DNA from: Anticarsia gemmatalis
Taxonomy: Eukaryota; Arthropoda; Insecta; Lepidoptera; Erebidae
NCBI RefSeq assembly: GCF_050436995.1
Contig: NC_134771.1
Span: forward strand, 2,397,501-2,461,500
DNA: 64,000 nt
Direction of reading: 5' to 3'
Below, piece by piece: positions 1 through 9,830 of this stretch. Made by a program: the position numbers and the translations under genes. The stretch's first letter is position 1; each line of letters opens with the position of its first letter. A model generated the notes under the pieces. It was not told the DNA's origin. It was given only the letters and a program-made list of their open reading frames with translations, and did not search any database.

Positions 1-49
1 TATTACAAGTTCATACATACTATAATGTGAAAAGACTTTTTCCCCGACC
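1..49. mobile_element. Terminal arm of a mariner-derived element, cut by the window edge
   Basis: These bases match the right-hand arm of the mariner deletion derivative at 10476-10683, including CATACATACTATAATG and the end TTTTTCCCCGACC. The arm is followed by TA at 50-51, as expected for a Tc1/mariner insertion. The rest of the element lies to the left of the window. Confidence 0.7.
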
Positions 50-53
50 TAAT

Positions 54-288
54 AATTATCACTTGTTCCAACGGTGAAGGAAATCATTAGGGTGATTTTC
101 ATTTTCAAGAATCTCATCAGTCGTTACCAGCAGTCAGAAGCATGAAAGTAACCACCAGTCTTACTGAGGGGTATCGTGTAACAACCTAGGAAACTGGGTT
201 GTGGAGGTCCGATCTATGTAAAATACTGGTATCCAGCTGCATCTGGTGAGACTGGAAGCCGACTCCAACATAGTTGAAAGGAATGCTA
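54..288 (+). mobile_element. Fragment of GCTGGGC repeat followed by 5' truncated SINE 5S-B
   Basis: Bases 54-88 match, on the minus strand, the ACGGTGAAGGAAA end of the GCTGGGC repeat. Bases 97-288 match the body of SINE 5S-B (full copy at 8520-8843), with GGGTATCGTGT, TGGGTTGTGGAGGTC and GGAAGCCGACTCCAACATAG. The 5S-like head is missing. Confidence 0.75.
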
Positions 289-694
289 TGGTAATGGTTG
301 TCAGACTTTCAAGCTTTACTGGTAACGACTGTCAAAGATCTTCATAATATCATAATTTATAGAAAATAAAGAGATCGTTTTCCTCAAAATTGTAAAACAT
401 TAGCATTTGAAAAGTTTTTCAAAAGTAGGGCAAAAGTGCGTACAAAATCATGACGTCATCGTTTATATTGTATTAAGCATTGAAATGACATAAGTCTCAA
501 TTTCGTTCTCAATTATCTAAGTGTTCATGTAACAAAGTTAGGAGCTTTGTGTAAAATAACAAACTTTGTGTTACGATGTTTTAGAATCTATTTTTAACCC
601 GTTACTGTACAAAGGTATCTTCTAGCAAAATTAAATTAGCCTAATGATTGATTTTTAAGTCGTATACCTTATTTTGAAGAATATTTTGTACATA

Positions 695-722
695 CTAGCT
701 TTTGTCCGCGACTTCGTTTGCA
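695..722 (-). mobile_element. Helitron-like 3' end, remnant
   Basis: On the minus strand the sequence ends in a degraded form of the CGCGGACAAAAGCTAG terminus, preceded on the + strand by A. The body beyond about 722 is not recognisable. Confidence 0.45.
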
Positions 723-829
723 AAAATAGAATCTTATTACTTATGTATTAAACCACGTTACAAACTATACGTATCCATAGAAATCCTAATGAAACTATTG
801 TCATCAGTCAAAGAAAAAATAAATTACTA

Positions 830-898
830 AGACTGGAAGTCTTCCAGTCTCATCGGATACAGCTGGATACCAGTATTTTACATGGAGCGACTGCTTAT
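830..898 (-). mobile_element. SINE 5S-B fragment with a 10-bp inverted duplication at its end
   Basis: Bases 841-898 match the 3' third of SINE 5S-B on the minus strand (CATCGGATACAGCTGGATAC and CATGGAGCGACTGC). The first ten bases, CTTCCAGTCT, are repeated in inverse at 830-839 with a one-base loop, so a small hairpin marks the junction. Confidence 0.65.
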
Positions 899-903
899 CA
901 GTG

Positions 904-1070
904 CCTCGATTCTCTACTACTATCGACTATCGACAACCGAACTGTCATCGAGAAATTTTGTATGAAAATCTGATCAGCGCCTCTGACGGGTGTCGTAGGA
1001 AACATTTTGGCAGTACATTCTAAATGTCAAAATTTCGATAGCTAGCCGGTTGTCGAAATTAGAATCGAGG
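904..1070. mobile_element. Foldback MITE-like element (MITE-2)
   Basis: The ends are inverted repeats: CCTCGATTCT...CGACAACCG at 904-939 and its complement CCGGTTGTCG...AGAATCGAGG at 1046-1070. The centre contains GATCAGCGCCTCTGACGGG and AACATTTTGGCAGTACATTC. Related copies lie at 6079-6246, 8157-8202 and 35418-35530. The transposon superfamily cannot be told from these ends. Confidence 0.65.
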
Positions 1071-1076
1071 TACAGA

Positions 1077-1929
1077 TCTCCATAGCCCAAGTTACCTAAA
1101 ACGTAATATCTTAATTAATCTTTAAAGTGAAAATTTGATTTAAAATAAATTACTTCTTTTCAGAAATGTAATCAAAGACTCCATATTTTTATTTACGAAA
1201 TTAATTTATCAAGTCGAAAAGTTATAAAAGAATAATCAAGCAACATTCTAATTGGAAAAATATCTCAATTTTTGTATTAAAAAGCAGCTGATTGGAGTTT
1301 TTTTATTATTATTTCGTTGCGAGAGGCTGCCGCGTTGCCTAGCAACGGGCGCTCGCGACCATCCTTACAAAATGGGGTAGAAAAATCAATAAAACCGGCA
1401 TTTCTTTGTGAAATTATGATTTTTTGATATGTGACGCTTGAAAATGCGCTTTTTGGCTTATGTTTTCCGCGTTTTTTGGTATAGAAAGGCTTTTTTATTG
1501 TAGTGTAGTGTGATTATCTCGGAAAATGCTGGACCTTTGAAAGTCTTGTTTCAATTGAATGTGTTGTTATACCTTAGTATGTATGGTATATATATAAAAC
1601 GAATGGAAATTAGAAACTCATGATTGTGAAGGAAGTTTGTATTAAGTGGCATTACGAAAACTGTTTTTTTTTTATGAAAAAATATAGATTTCTCACATGC
1701 CATTATAATTAAACAACCTCAAGTATACCATAAAAAAAAGGAATTGTACCAATAGACCAGTAAAAGATTACTAAAATAGGCCAAATTCTTATCTCTGAGA
1801 CTTCTTGTGATAAAGCATTGACAATTGGGTTTCTATAATCAATAGTTTTATAAGAAAAGTTTGAACAATTCTGACAATACATAGACAATTAACCATACGA
1901 AATAAAATATAAAAATATTATAATTATAC
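1077..1929. other. Stretch without gene or clear repeat
   Basis: Apart from a CpG-rich patch at 1315-1370 that holds an RFX-like palindrome, this stretch is AT-rich. I see no coding exon, RNA gene or recognisable element in it. Confidence 0.5.
1333..1347. promoter_or_regulatory. RFX X-box-like palindrome
   Basis: CGTTGCCTAGCAACG fits the X-box pattern GTNRCC-N-RGYAAC bound by RFX factors, which in insects control genes of cilia and sensory neurons. It sits in a short CpG-rich patch (1315-1370) in AT-rich surroundings. No start of transcription is visible next to it, so its role is open. Confidence 0.4.
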
Positions 1930-2047
1930 GTACATAAAAACACGCCTTTTTCCCGTAGTAGTAGTAGAGTCCAGAGAACGCCACTTGGTACGATCCTGAC
2001 AAACTTCCCTTGCTTCATTCACATCCATACATCTTGTCATATAGGAC
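1930..2047 (-). mobile_element. LINE 3' end, minus strand
   Basis: Read on the minus strand, this is the end of a LINE second ORF (MDVNEAREVC-DRTKW-like) followed by the CGTG-TTTATGTACGTA tail. A (GTA)n run at 1957-1968 has expanded inside it. Confidence 0.65.
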
Positions 2048-3130
2048 CTGATATGTTTAATTTTTCTTACTTATTTGTCTTACTTATAGTTTAGTAGTTA
2101 CTTACTTACTGATACTACACATTATTGAACACACTTATTTTTTCCTGAATATTTTGATGTCAAAAAATTCAGCAATACATTGAGTTGAAAATTCACACCA
2201 AATTGATAAATTTTATAGAAGCTAATGACGTCTTAAGATATTAATTTTAATACATTCAATTAGTGTGACATTTTTTTTAATATTTGATATTTTTTTCGAT
2301 AAATTTTCAAGAATTTTCATTAATTTCCTTTCAATTTCAAGATACAGTTTCAGTTAAAGCTTATATCATAATTTATTTATCCAAAAATACGTGCCCTTTT
2401 TATGATCAGACTGACTAATTAGTATTACATTTTTATGACCCATTAACCGAATGCGTAGAAACAGTAGTATATTGTTATGTGTGTTTATATTTCTTGTTTT
2501 GGTCTGTCATCGGTATTATGTAACGGTAACGTCAGCAAATATGGCTGACGACAAGACGCCATTTTTTTTTCGATTAAACTTTTTCTGAGAATTTTTGGGT
2601 GGATTTTTTTTTCAGGAAATATTTAAATAACAATGTTTGTAGTGCTTTTCGATGTATAATAAATATGTTTTAAGCGTGATATTTCATTTATTTTAATTTA
2701 TTAAGTTTCAGAGGTTTTTAATTAATTTATGAAACTCAATAAGAATATACAATTACTGTATCTTCATTAATATTATTGGTTGCTGATTAAGTTTTTTGAA
2801 TCTAATATTTTAGATAAATTAACAATCAATTTAAAAAATTGAAACTTCTCTCTTCTCCAGAACGCATCTTGAAATCTAACAAAATTACCAAAAAATACAT
2901 TCAATTTTCACCTCAAAAGACTTTCAAACACAACCATAAGCTCAGAAACACACCCTTTCACCCATCCAATACAAATTTTCATCAAAAAAGTGTCAGGAAA
3001 CCATATTCTAGTTCCTACTTCCTCCAGCCCATCTTACGCAACGCCGGGCTATCATGCTAGTCCATGATTCAAGGCCACCACGTAATTTCAGGCTTGCTAA
3101 CTGTACAACTACATAAATTCGATTATATGT
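2048..3130. other. Repeat-poor upstream region
   Basis: No known repeat family is visible. Bases 2536-2570 carry AATATGGCTGACG and, on the opposite strand, AAATGGCGTC, both close to the ATGGCGGC core bound by YY1/Pho. The frame open at 2839-3060 starts only at TTG and codes for basic, low-complexity sequence, so I do not call it a gene. Confidence 0.4.
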
Positions 3131-4303
3131 TTTTCGTCATTCCAAAACGATCGAAGAGGTGTGAGAGAGACAGATGTATGTAGTGTGAAAGAGAGATAGA
3201 ATGCGGTTGTAGCGCGCAGGCGTAAACACGTGCCGGCGATTGAGGTGTGGGATACACTGGATTATATTGCGAAGATCCGTGTGGAGATATTTTGAAGACT
3301 TGTGGGACATTTTATAAAAGGATTTTTTTGAATAATGTTTAAAAAATATATGATTTGATCTAAATGATATGAATTCTAGTTTTTTTTGGTAATAAGGATT
3401 TTTGTTTTTTTGGTTTAGTTGTCATTTAAATGTAGTGTATAAATAGTAGTGTAATGATGGTAATAATACTAATATTATTAGTAGTATTGTAAAAATTGTA
3501 GAGTTTGTAAATTCTGTTGTAATACGTCATTGTATCCTTATAGTTACTCCTGTAGAAAAATAATAAGGACCTTTATTTGAAGTGTTACTGAGCGCGAAAT
3601 AATGATAAAATATGTTACTCTTATTTTGAGGTAACTTTAGATATTCTTATTAATACCTTTTTAAATTAATATAAAATACTGTTTTACCCAAATTTTAGTC
3701 AAATCGAAACCTAATATAAGACAGTGTTCCATAGCACATTTACTATACTAAAATAAAATAAAAAACAGAAATTCGTTCACAAAAATATATCTTAAGAAAT
3801 ATCTTCAGACGCGAACACGGAAGCGCGTTGTGTACCACGCCTACGCGGAGTCGGCGTAGCTACGCTCGTAGGCCTCGCAGTGGCTACGGGCTACACCGCG
3901 TCTACGACGTCCCGAATTAGGACACAAGAACCGTGTCAATAGACCAGGACACAAACAAACAATGTAAAACCTAACTGTGCCTCTAGTAATTACCACTGCC
4001 ATTCGTTAATAAGTAAAAACGCACAATTACAATATCCAATTTCGGGAGGTTGTTCACCTCTGACCTAGTTTCGATGCATCTGCGCGTTGCAAGCCATCAA
4101 ACCCGCAGTGGAACATATAGTAGAGCCTAAACAAAACCTGGCCCTGTCATCTCCATTGTGTTCATTTCTAGTGATATTTGTGTTCAATAGTTTCTAGTTT
4201 GTGTTAGTGTTAAACTTCCGCAATAATTTCCACGACTGAAACACTTATAGACTGATTCTTCTGTGTAGTATATCGATGGTGTTTTAACGTTTGATAAGGC
4301 AAT
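3130..4303 (+). promoter_or_regulatory. Promoter and 5' leader region of the 4304 exon
   Basis: The stretch is free of repeats and has CpG-rich islands unlike the AT-rich surroundings. Bases 3160-3250 combine GAGAGA tracts with GCGCGCAGGCG, close to the NRF1/Ewg motif, and CACGTG. Bases 3808-3912 are dense in CTACG and CGTAG words that could fold on themselves. A short upstream ORF (ATG at 4276, stop ending at 4287) precedes the main start. I cannot place the transcription start or tell whether an upstream noncoding exon exists. Confidence 0.5.
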
Positions 4304-4823
4304 ATGGCGGGGAACAGGGACTCTTTGGAAGGTCAGCTGACTCATGTGATACAGCATCATATATCCCAGCCGGGGACGGAAGCCCAAGTGAGTGTGCATC
4401 AAGTCCAGAGTCCGTCTGGCAGTGGGAAGCGTCACCAGATAATTATTGATATAAAACAGGACATAGATATAGATGAGTTATCAACGAGATCGTTGGCTGA
4501 GAGTGTGATGGAGACGCTTGGGGCTCGATCAGCAGCTGTTTATATCGACAACTCTCAAGTGGCCGGTGAAAATTCTGGTGATTTGGAGTCCTTGACGACT
4601 GTAAACGTTATAGTGGCGAATGATTTGAGTCAGACGGCTCCCAGCCCTCAGATTATTGAAGATGATCCCCAAGTGGTGCAGGAGCCGGCTGAGAGCTCCG
4701 GGATCTTGCCCGGGAACCGTATAGCAGTGGACCGGATAGTGGAGATGACGAACGCGAGTACTTCTGGAGAAACCACAGCTACGACAAACTCTGTGACCAC
4801 CGCAGCCAGTACGACTGCATCAG
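4304..4823 (+). CDS. First coding exon (173 codons) of an unrecognised gene
   Basis: The frame opens with ATG in a favourable context (A at -3). It runs 173 codons and one base to the donor TCAG|GTAATT at 4823/4824; past the donor the same frame continues 20 more codons into intron-like sequence and stops. The peptide is Gln/His-rich at residues 11-35 (QLTHVIQHHISQ). It has an Ile/Asp-rich stretch at residues 46-59 followed by a possible amphipathic helix (STRSLAESVMETLG, 60-73), then a long acidic Ser/Thr-rich tail ending in Thr-Ala repeats. There is no cysteine, signal peptide or membrane segment. This composition is common in disordered N-termini of transcription and chromatin proteins, but no family is recognised. 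The phase-1 end matches the exon at 29458-29560. Real coding is likely because such a long non-repetitive frame is unique in the window. Confidence 0.75.
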
Positions 4824-5513
4824 GTAATTGCGACATTTTGTTTTATGCGGAAATTGTGATTTTTAATTCCGTTATTGACTATTAATTCCGTTTAATTATT
4901 CAATTCATAATTGCGGCTAACGTTTTGACTATAATTTATGTGAATAAATGACAAGTTTTGAACAAAATGTCATGAATTATTTAGGAGTTCCATTTCTCCT
5001 TTTAAGAGTGCGTTAATATCGATTAAAATGTGTTATGTTTAAACTATTTGAGTACCAAATTTCACTCAAATCCGTTTCGTAGTCTTAACATGAAAGAGTG
5101 GCCAGGAGTTTATAGTCTTTCTCATTGGCCCTACCTTCCGTCCTGGCGGTAAATTCACTCTCTATCACTATCATTGACTTATCATAAGTGTCAGTATATG
5201 ACTTAAATTAATAGATTTGATTTGACTTCACAGAAACATACATGAATCCTCACAAAATTTCGCCTTTTTATAAAAGTAGGTTTATCTTTTATATAAAAAG
5301 ATTGTCCTAATATTAATATACTAAGAGACTATAACCTAAGTATTTTGGTTAAATCGCGTGTCTTTATAACCGCTGCGTCATTACCGGCATCTAACTGAAA
5401 CACAACTATGTATATAACGGCACAGACGCTCCTATGATAACTGAAAGTCTTCACTGAAATGTATACCTGAATTGTAGGAAAATCTTGATATTAACCTATT
5501 ACTGTCCTACTAG
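4824..5513. other. Intron with scattered Helitron-like remnants
   Basis: Intron sequence follows the donor. Bases 5037-5095 hold a minus-strand Helitron-like body (ACCAAATTTCACTCAAATCCG). Bases 5105-5165 resemble other LINE 3' sequence (CTACCTTCCGTCCTGGCGGT). Nothing else is recognised. Confidence 0.45.
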
Positions 5514-5631
5514 ATGTATGGATGAGAATTGGATAAAAGGAGTTTATAGGGATCGTAGCAAGTTATCTGCCTACCCCTTTATGAATAAGGTTTAATGTAT
5601 GAATTGTATGTTTGTATGTATGTATGTATGA
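5514..5631 (+). mobile_element. LINE 3' end with (TATG)n tail
   Basis: The stretch GATGTATGGATG...GGGATCGTAGCAAG...CTGCCTACCCCT is the degraded end of the LINE second ORF. The tail GTATGTATGTATGTATG follows at 5613-5631. The element is 5' truncated, as usual for LINEs. Confidence 0.65.
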
Positions 5632-5704
5632 AATGTCCCACTGCTTTTATTTTGTTATCAAAGTTATCTTAACCAAAGTTATAGACTATCAAAAAATATA
5701 ATAA

Positions 5705-5763
5705 ATCTTACCCATTGCTTTCCCACTGCTGGGCAAGCATCTCCTCCTAGAACAAGGGAGAAC
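5705..5763 (+). mobile_element. GCTGGGC repeat, short copy
   Basis: Matches TCCCACTGCTGGGCAAG followed by the CTCCTCC block and a purine-rich GGGAG block. This is only the first 60 bases of the longer copy at 6361-6645. Confidence 0.6.
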
Positions 5764-5934
5764 TTTAGTTAATTTAAAATATGTTATATTTTAAATAATT
5801 ACATATTAGATATAATTTAAAATATACACACATTAGATACAGGCAGACGGAAAAAACATTGCTTTTTAATTAACAAATTCTATTTAATGAACTAAAGATA
5901 AGATCAGCAACCGTACTGTGTCTGATTTGACCAC

Positions 5935-6066
5935 TATTTTAAAGCCACTGCTGTACATTACTTTCTCTCCTAAAATATAGTGATTAACACGTTACATCAA
6001 ATTAGCAACGTACTGAATAGTGACAATAAAAACGTACACTAGTTGTCAACTGAAATACGTGATATG
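5935..6066 (-). mobile_element. MITE-3 copy, one end lost
   Basis: The sequence AACACGTTACATCAAA-TAGCAACGTACTGAATAGTGA is the complement of the core of MITE-3 at 45604-45741. The end GTTGTCAACTGAAATACGTGAT keeps that element's terminal repeat. The other terminus is not recognisable. Confidence 0.55.
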
Positions 6067-6078
6067 TATACAGTAACG

Positions 6079-6246
6079 CTATTCTCTACAGTGGGTACTG
6101 TCGAATATCTAAAATTTGGAATTTAAAAAGTACTTTCAAAATAGTTCCTACGACATCCGTTAGAGACACTGATCATATATTTTATTCAAACAAAATTTAT
6201 CAATAACTATCCGGTTATCGATAGTCGATAGTGGTAGAGAATTGAG
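6079..6246 (-). mobile_element. MITE-2 copy
   Basis: It has the same terminal words as the element at 904-1070 but in opposite orientation: ATTCTCTACAGTGGGTACTGTCGA on the left and ATCGATAGTCGATAGTGGTAGAG on the right, with the CCTACGACATCCGTTAGAG core between. Confidence 0.55.
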
Positions 6247-6360
6247 CCACAGGTTATAAACTATCTTAGTATCAATTAAACATCCAAATCCACTTAGCAG
6301 TTTTTGCTTAAAACAGTAACAAACATCGTCACAAAACTTTCGCATTTATAATTTAAGTAA

Positions 6361-6645
6361 TGAATAAATTTAACCCATAAACGTCCCACTGCTGGGCAAG
6401 GGTCTTCTCCTGTAATGAGGTAGGGGTTAGGCCTTGAGTCCACCACGCCGGCCAAGTGCGGGTTGAGGGACTCGTAACCTCCAAGAACTGCTCTAAAGAA
6501 CTCTCAGACATGCAAGGTTGCATCACGATGTCTTCCTTCACCGTTGGAACCAGTGATAATTATTTCTAATACACACATAACTTGGAAAAGTTATTGGTGT
6601 GTTGCCTCGGGTTTGAGTCTTCGACTACTAGCATGAGAAGCGCAA
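6361..6645 (+). mobile_element. GCTGGGC repeat, longest copy in the window
   Basis: This copy shows the family in order: GTCCCACTGCTGGGCAAGG, a CTCCTGTAATGAGG block, GGCCTTGAGTCCACCACG, GGCCAAGTGCGGGTTG, AAGAACTGCTCTAAAGAACT, CATGCAAGGTTGCATCACG, CTTCACCGTTGGAACCAGTG and a tail with ACATAACTTGGAAAAG. About 20 partial copies occur in the window on both strands. Whether it is the 3' part of a LINE or a SINE is not decided by the sequence. Confidence 0.7.
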
Positions 6646-6984
6646 CTTAAAATACTCGGCCATCACTGCTCTCTTTTATAATATTAGTAGTAGATACATA
6701 TAATTGTATAAATAACAAAACAAGGAGCGTACAAGTATTTTTTCTTGTTTTGCCTGCGGACGACAAGTGACATGCCGTCTTTGCCCTATATAATATTATC
6801 TTGTTATATTATATTGCTTAAGGATATTTAAATATTCTCTATACCTTCGTTATGTATTGTGAATACATTAAACTTTACCCATCTCAAACTAGTCCATGGC
6901 AATATTGTTGAACTTTACATCCATTTAGCAAGATATCCACTCCACCACAAGCCCTATTAAATCAATAATCCCAAAATTGGCTAA

Positions 6985-7036
6985 GTTAGTCGCCCATCCA
7001 CAACTCAACCGCGACAACATTACTTAACCATACTAA
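6985..7036 (-). mobile_element. 5S rRNA-like SINE head fragment
   Basis: On the minus strand this reads GGTTAAGTAATGTTGTCGCG, then GGATGGGCGAC, spaced as in the A-box to C-box interval of 5S rRNA. No 3' body follows. Confidence 0.55.
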
Positions 7037-7079
7037 CTTTACATCGCAATAGGAACTGTTTTAAAAAGAAGACTTCTCT

Positions 7080-7140
7080 CACTTATGCAAGGTTTCATCA
7101 CGATGTTTTCCTTCATAATTAGGACAAATGATCATAAGCT
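7080..7140 (+). mobile_element. GCTGGGC repeat, 3' fragment
   Basis: Only the part ATGCAAGGTTTCATCACGATG-TTTTCCTTCA with the following AAATGATCATAAG is present. Confidence 0.55.
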
Positions 7141-7297
7141 TTAAACTTGTTCTGTTTAAAAAGATTGTCCAGGGCTTAAAGTATTCTATATGATAATCCA
7201 TGTTAGAATCTATCAGTGTACAAAATTTCATCAAACCATTTGGCATGAAACCACGTATGCTGCATGACTTAACGGACGGTAGCATGACTTAATCTAC

Positions 7298-7637
7298 CAT
7301 GCATTTAGTGCCCAAATGACTCGGCCACGGGTTCTTTTGAATCATAACTTTAAATATCAGTCCATATAACTGATACTACTTGGTATCACTCTGAGTTGGT
7401 CAAATGGTCACCCATCCCAAACAAGACCGCAGTCGACATTGCTTAACCTATCCTAAAATGACCACCTTAGCTAATGCACCACGGAACTTAATATTATCAA
7501 TTTTCAAAAAGTGTTTACTTCGGTCACCCATCCACAACATTACCTCGGCAACATGACTTAACCTACCATACATTTCGAGCCTGCACCACTCGGCCACGGG
7601 TCCTTTGGAATCATAACTTTAAATATCAGTCTATATA
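7298..7637 (-). repeat. Two direct copies of a ~70-bp segment, with 5S-like heads
   Basis: Bases 7298-7367 and 7566-7637 share CTCGGCCACGGGT-CTTT and AATCATAACTTTAAATATCA. Between and around them, on the minus strand, are two 5S-like heads: GGTTAAGCAATGTCGACTG with GGGATGGGTGACC (7405-7446) and GGTTAAGTCATGTTGCCGAG with GGATGGGTGACC (7514-7562). This suggests tandem duplication of a 5S-headed SINE insertion. Confidence 0.5.
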
Positions 7638-7963
7638 GGTGACGATAGCTCGATCTAGGATTTAGGTCACTCGGTCTAGGTCCTACCGTGCCCTATTTAA
7701 CGATTACTGTTATAAGTTAGCTGTGCCTGCGGTTTCGCCTGGCTTTTTATTCCTTTTTGAAAGCCTATGTCGTTTTTCAGGATATCATCTATCATAATGC
7801 TTAATTTTATCACAATTGGTTTAGTGTTTTTAATGTTTTTTGAAGAAATTCTGTCTTTCGGCAAAATTTTATGCTTGGCAATTTGATATGTCTTTTACAA
7901 ATATGGATGTCTTGTATACCTATACCTTTACAATTAGGGCGCTAATTTGAATTTTATATAAAA

Positions 7964-8150
7964 TAACTTTCTACCCGCGGCTTTGCCCGCGTGGAATTGC
8001 ATTCCCTTGAGGGGATCCCATCCCAAAAATCCTCTCTTAGTGCTCCTCTACACTTCCTAAGGAATCTTCATAACCAATTTCAAGTTTCTACGCTCAGTAG
8101 TTTCGGCTGTGCGTTGTCCGTCAGTCAGTCAGTAACGGAAGAGTTTTGTA
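7964..8150 (-). mobile_element. Helitron-like remnant (CAGTCAGTCAG type)
   Basis: Minus-strand remnant whose 3' end lies on the left (CTACCCGCGGCTTTGCCCGCG) and whose 5' part lies on the right (TCCGTCAGTCAGTCAGTAACGG). The same body at 10205-10470 is interrupted by a foldback element. Confidence 0.6.
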
Positions 8151-8156
8151 TACATT

Positions 8157-8202
8157 AATTTCTCGATAGCTAGCCGGTTGTCGATAGTAGCAGGGAACCT
8201 CT
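8157..8202. mobile_element. MITE-2, one end only
   Basis: TCGATAGCTAGCCGGTTGTCGATAG matches the right terminal region of the element at 904-1070. The other end is absent. Confidence 0.45.
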
Positions 8203-8204
8203 TT

Positions 8205-8519
8205 TGAAAACGACCACCCATCCAAGCACAATCTTTAATTAACACTCCTTTACTTTACCATTATTAGATAAGTTTTTACACATAATCCTGTATAATTACT
8301 CCCTAACCGACTGTTATACAACAGAGTATATTATCTATTTATAACACAAGGCCATTTAACGTCGATTATAAATATAAAATGAGGGGTTTTAAGCGTAAAA
8401 GCCTTAGAAAGAAAAATACCATTAATTTGATGATTAAATTAATTCTATCGATATTTTCGTATCTATGGAATTCTCATTTTTTAGGAACTCGTGGCTAATT
8501 CAGTAACAAATGCACAGAT
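8205..8519. other. Stretch without gene
   Basis: Bases 8208-8222 (GACCACCCATCCAAG) are a minimal 5S-like C-box remnant on the minus strand. Otherwise the stretch is AT-rich with nothing recognisable. Confidence 0.4.
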
Positions 8520-8843
8520 CGAATTCTAAGGTTAAGCTATGCTTGCCGAGGTAAGGAACTGGATGGGTAACCATAATATACATACACGAGTTTTTCCGTG
8601 CTTCGGAAGGCACGTTAAATTGTGGGTTCCGGCTGTCATTTTCAAAAATTCACAGTCGTTAACAGTAGTCAGAAGCTTGAAAGTCTGACAATTAGTCTTA
8701 CCGAAGGGTATCGTGTTATAACCCAGGTAACTGAGTTGTGGAGGTCAGATAGGCAGTCGTTTCATGTAAAATACTGGTATTCAGCTGCATCCGGTGAGAC
8801 TGGAAGCCGACTCCAACATAGTTGGAAGAAAAGCTAGACTGAT
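8520..8843 (+). mobile_element. SINE 5S-B, near full-length copy
   Basis: The head reads GGTTAAGCTATGCTTGCCGAGG, then GGATGGGTAACC, matching the internal RNA polymerase III promoter of 5S rRNA in order and spacing. It is followed by CCGTGCTTCGGAAGGCACGTT, which recalls the closing stem of 5S. The body is family specific: GGCTGTCATTTTCAAA, GTCAGAAGCTTGAAAGTCTG, GAAGGGTATCGTGTTATAAC, TGTGGAGGTCAGATAGGCAG and GACTGGAAGCCGACTCCAAC. Other copies lie at 97, 841, 31449, 34621, 39607, 44395 and 52805. The open frame at 8622-8837 lies inside this element and is not a gene. Confidence 0.75.
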
Positions 8844-8974
8844 GATGTAGCAGAAATAGTAAGAAAACCTAGTCTTAAAAAAAAACCCAGTCTTAAAACG
8901 AGATCAACTTTAGTCTAATTTTTAACCAGATTTTTATAACATCAGGTTATTGCTTTTTAAGGTTGGAGGCCAGT

Positions 8975-9220
8975 ATAGCCAGTTGCGCTTACCGGTCGGT
9001 TCACGATCAGTGGGTTAAGCAACCCTTGGCAAGGTCAATCTATAAATGGGTGACCGCATGGTGGTATTTGAACTGAGCATCTCCGTGCTTGGGAGGGCAC
9101 GTAAGTAGTCGGTCCCGGTTGTTGTCAAACAAGATAACATTCGTTAAGCCATGTCAAAGGCCTTTCGTGTGGCTTGAACAACTTTGACACTAGGTTGACC
9201 ACTAACCATACGACAGAACA
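8975..9220 (+). mobile_element. SINE 5S-A, near full-length copy
   Basis: The head shows GGGTTAAGCAACCCTTGGC, about 15 further bases, then ATGGGTGACCGCATGG, as in 5S rRNA. The body has CTCCGTGCTTGGGAGGGCAC, GTCGGTCCCGGTTGTTGTC, GTTAAGCCATGTCAAAGGCC and GACACTAGGTTGACCACTAA. It ends in CCATACGACAGA, a simple-repeat tail. 5S-A and 5S-B share the head type but not the body. Confidence 0.75.
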
Positions 9221-9439
9221 GAATGAAAGTACTACTGCTTCTTTATGTACTCAAAGTTATTTTCATCAAAGGTCATTAACCTTACTAAATATAACCAAAA
9301 CTAATGGTAACCCAGTTTAACAAAGCACGAATATACGTATTGATGTAAACAGTCAACGTTTGGACAACTGACCTACATTTATATTGGAAACCATCAATTA
9401 TATAATATTACGCCTTCGTTTTCAAAAGGACGTATATAC

Positions 9440-9530
9440 ATAGACTGCTGCCATGGTCTGCGGGTCATGTTTACGACCAATATCATGAGGAGGAGGTTTG
9501 ATTCCTGGGTTGGACAAAGTAATATTGGTC
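9440..9530 (+). mobile_element. tRNA-like SINE remnant (family E type)
   Basis: CCATGGTCTGCGGGTCATG...GGTTTGATTCCTGGGTTGGACAAAG has the layout of a tRNA-derived head, with a B-box-like GGTTTGATTCC. It cannot be folded into a proper tRNA here. Confidence 0.4.
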
Positions 9531-9545
9531 CGACTATTCCGGCGA

Positions 9546-9748
9546 AAGTTTGCGAGAATGTATGTACATATGTGTGGATGTTTGTTACTCTTTCACGCAA
9601 ATACTACTAAACCGATAACGATGAAATTTAGTATATAGGTAGCTGAAGATCCAGAATAACACATAGGCTTTTTATCGCGGAGTTCCCTAGGGATAGGGAT
9701 TTACACGGGATGGGTTTCCACGCGGACGAAGTCGCGGGTGGCTTCTAA
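9546..9748 (+). mobile_element. Helitron-like element
   Basis: The body contains GTTTGTTACTCTTTCACGC, AACGATGAAATTTAGTATA and CACATAGGCTTTTTATCGCG. It ends in the typical ACGCGGACGAAGTCGCGGG terminus, here with a mutated final CTAG. Confidence 0.55.
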
Positions 9749-9756
9749 TGTATCAT

Positions 9757-9830
9757 AGAATACGGGAATTAACGCGAACACGCATTTTACCATAAAATGC
9801 CTAACGTTTCGGCGCAGGTTATACATGGAT
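9757..9830 (+). repeat. Dispersed repeat F (TTTCGGCGCAGGTT)
   Basis: CACGCATTTTACC-TAAAA, then CTAACGTTTCGGCGCAGGTT. The same block occurs at 19066-19150, and a related inverse form at 62056-62150. Confidence 0.5.

Noticed and set aside
2839..3060. 73-codon open frame after the repeat-poor upstream region
   Set aside because: It begins at TTG, is Lys/Asn/Ser/Pro-rich, has no recognised domain and no splice or promoter signal.
4184..4435. Minus-strand open frame over the 5' end of the first exon
   Set aside because: Shadow of the + strand exon; no start context or independent support.
8521..8575. Possible 5S rRNA gene or pseudogene
   Set aside because: Only the internal promoter region is 5S-like, and it recurs with shared non-5S bodies, so it is the head of a SINE.
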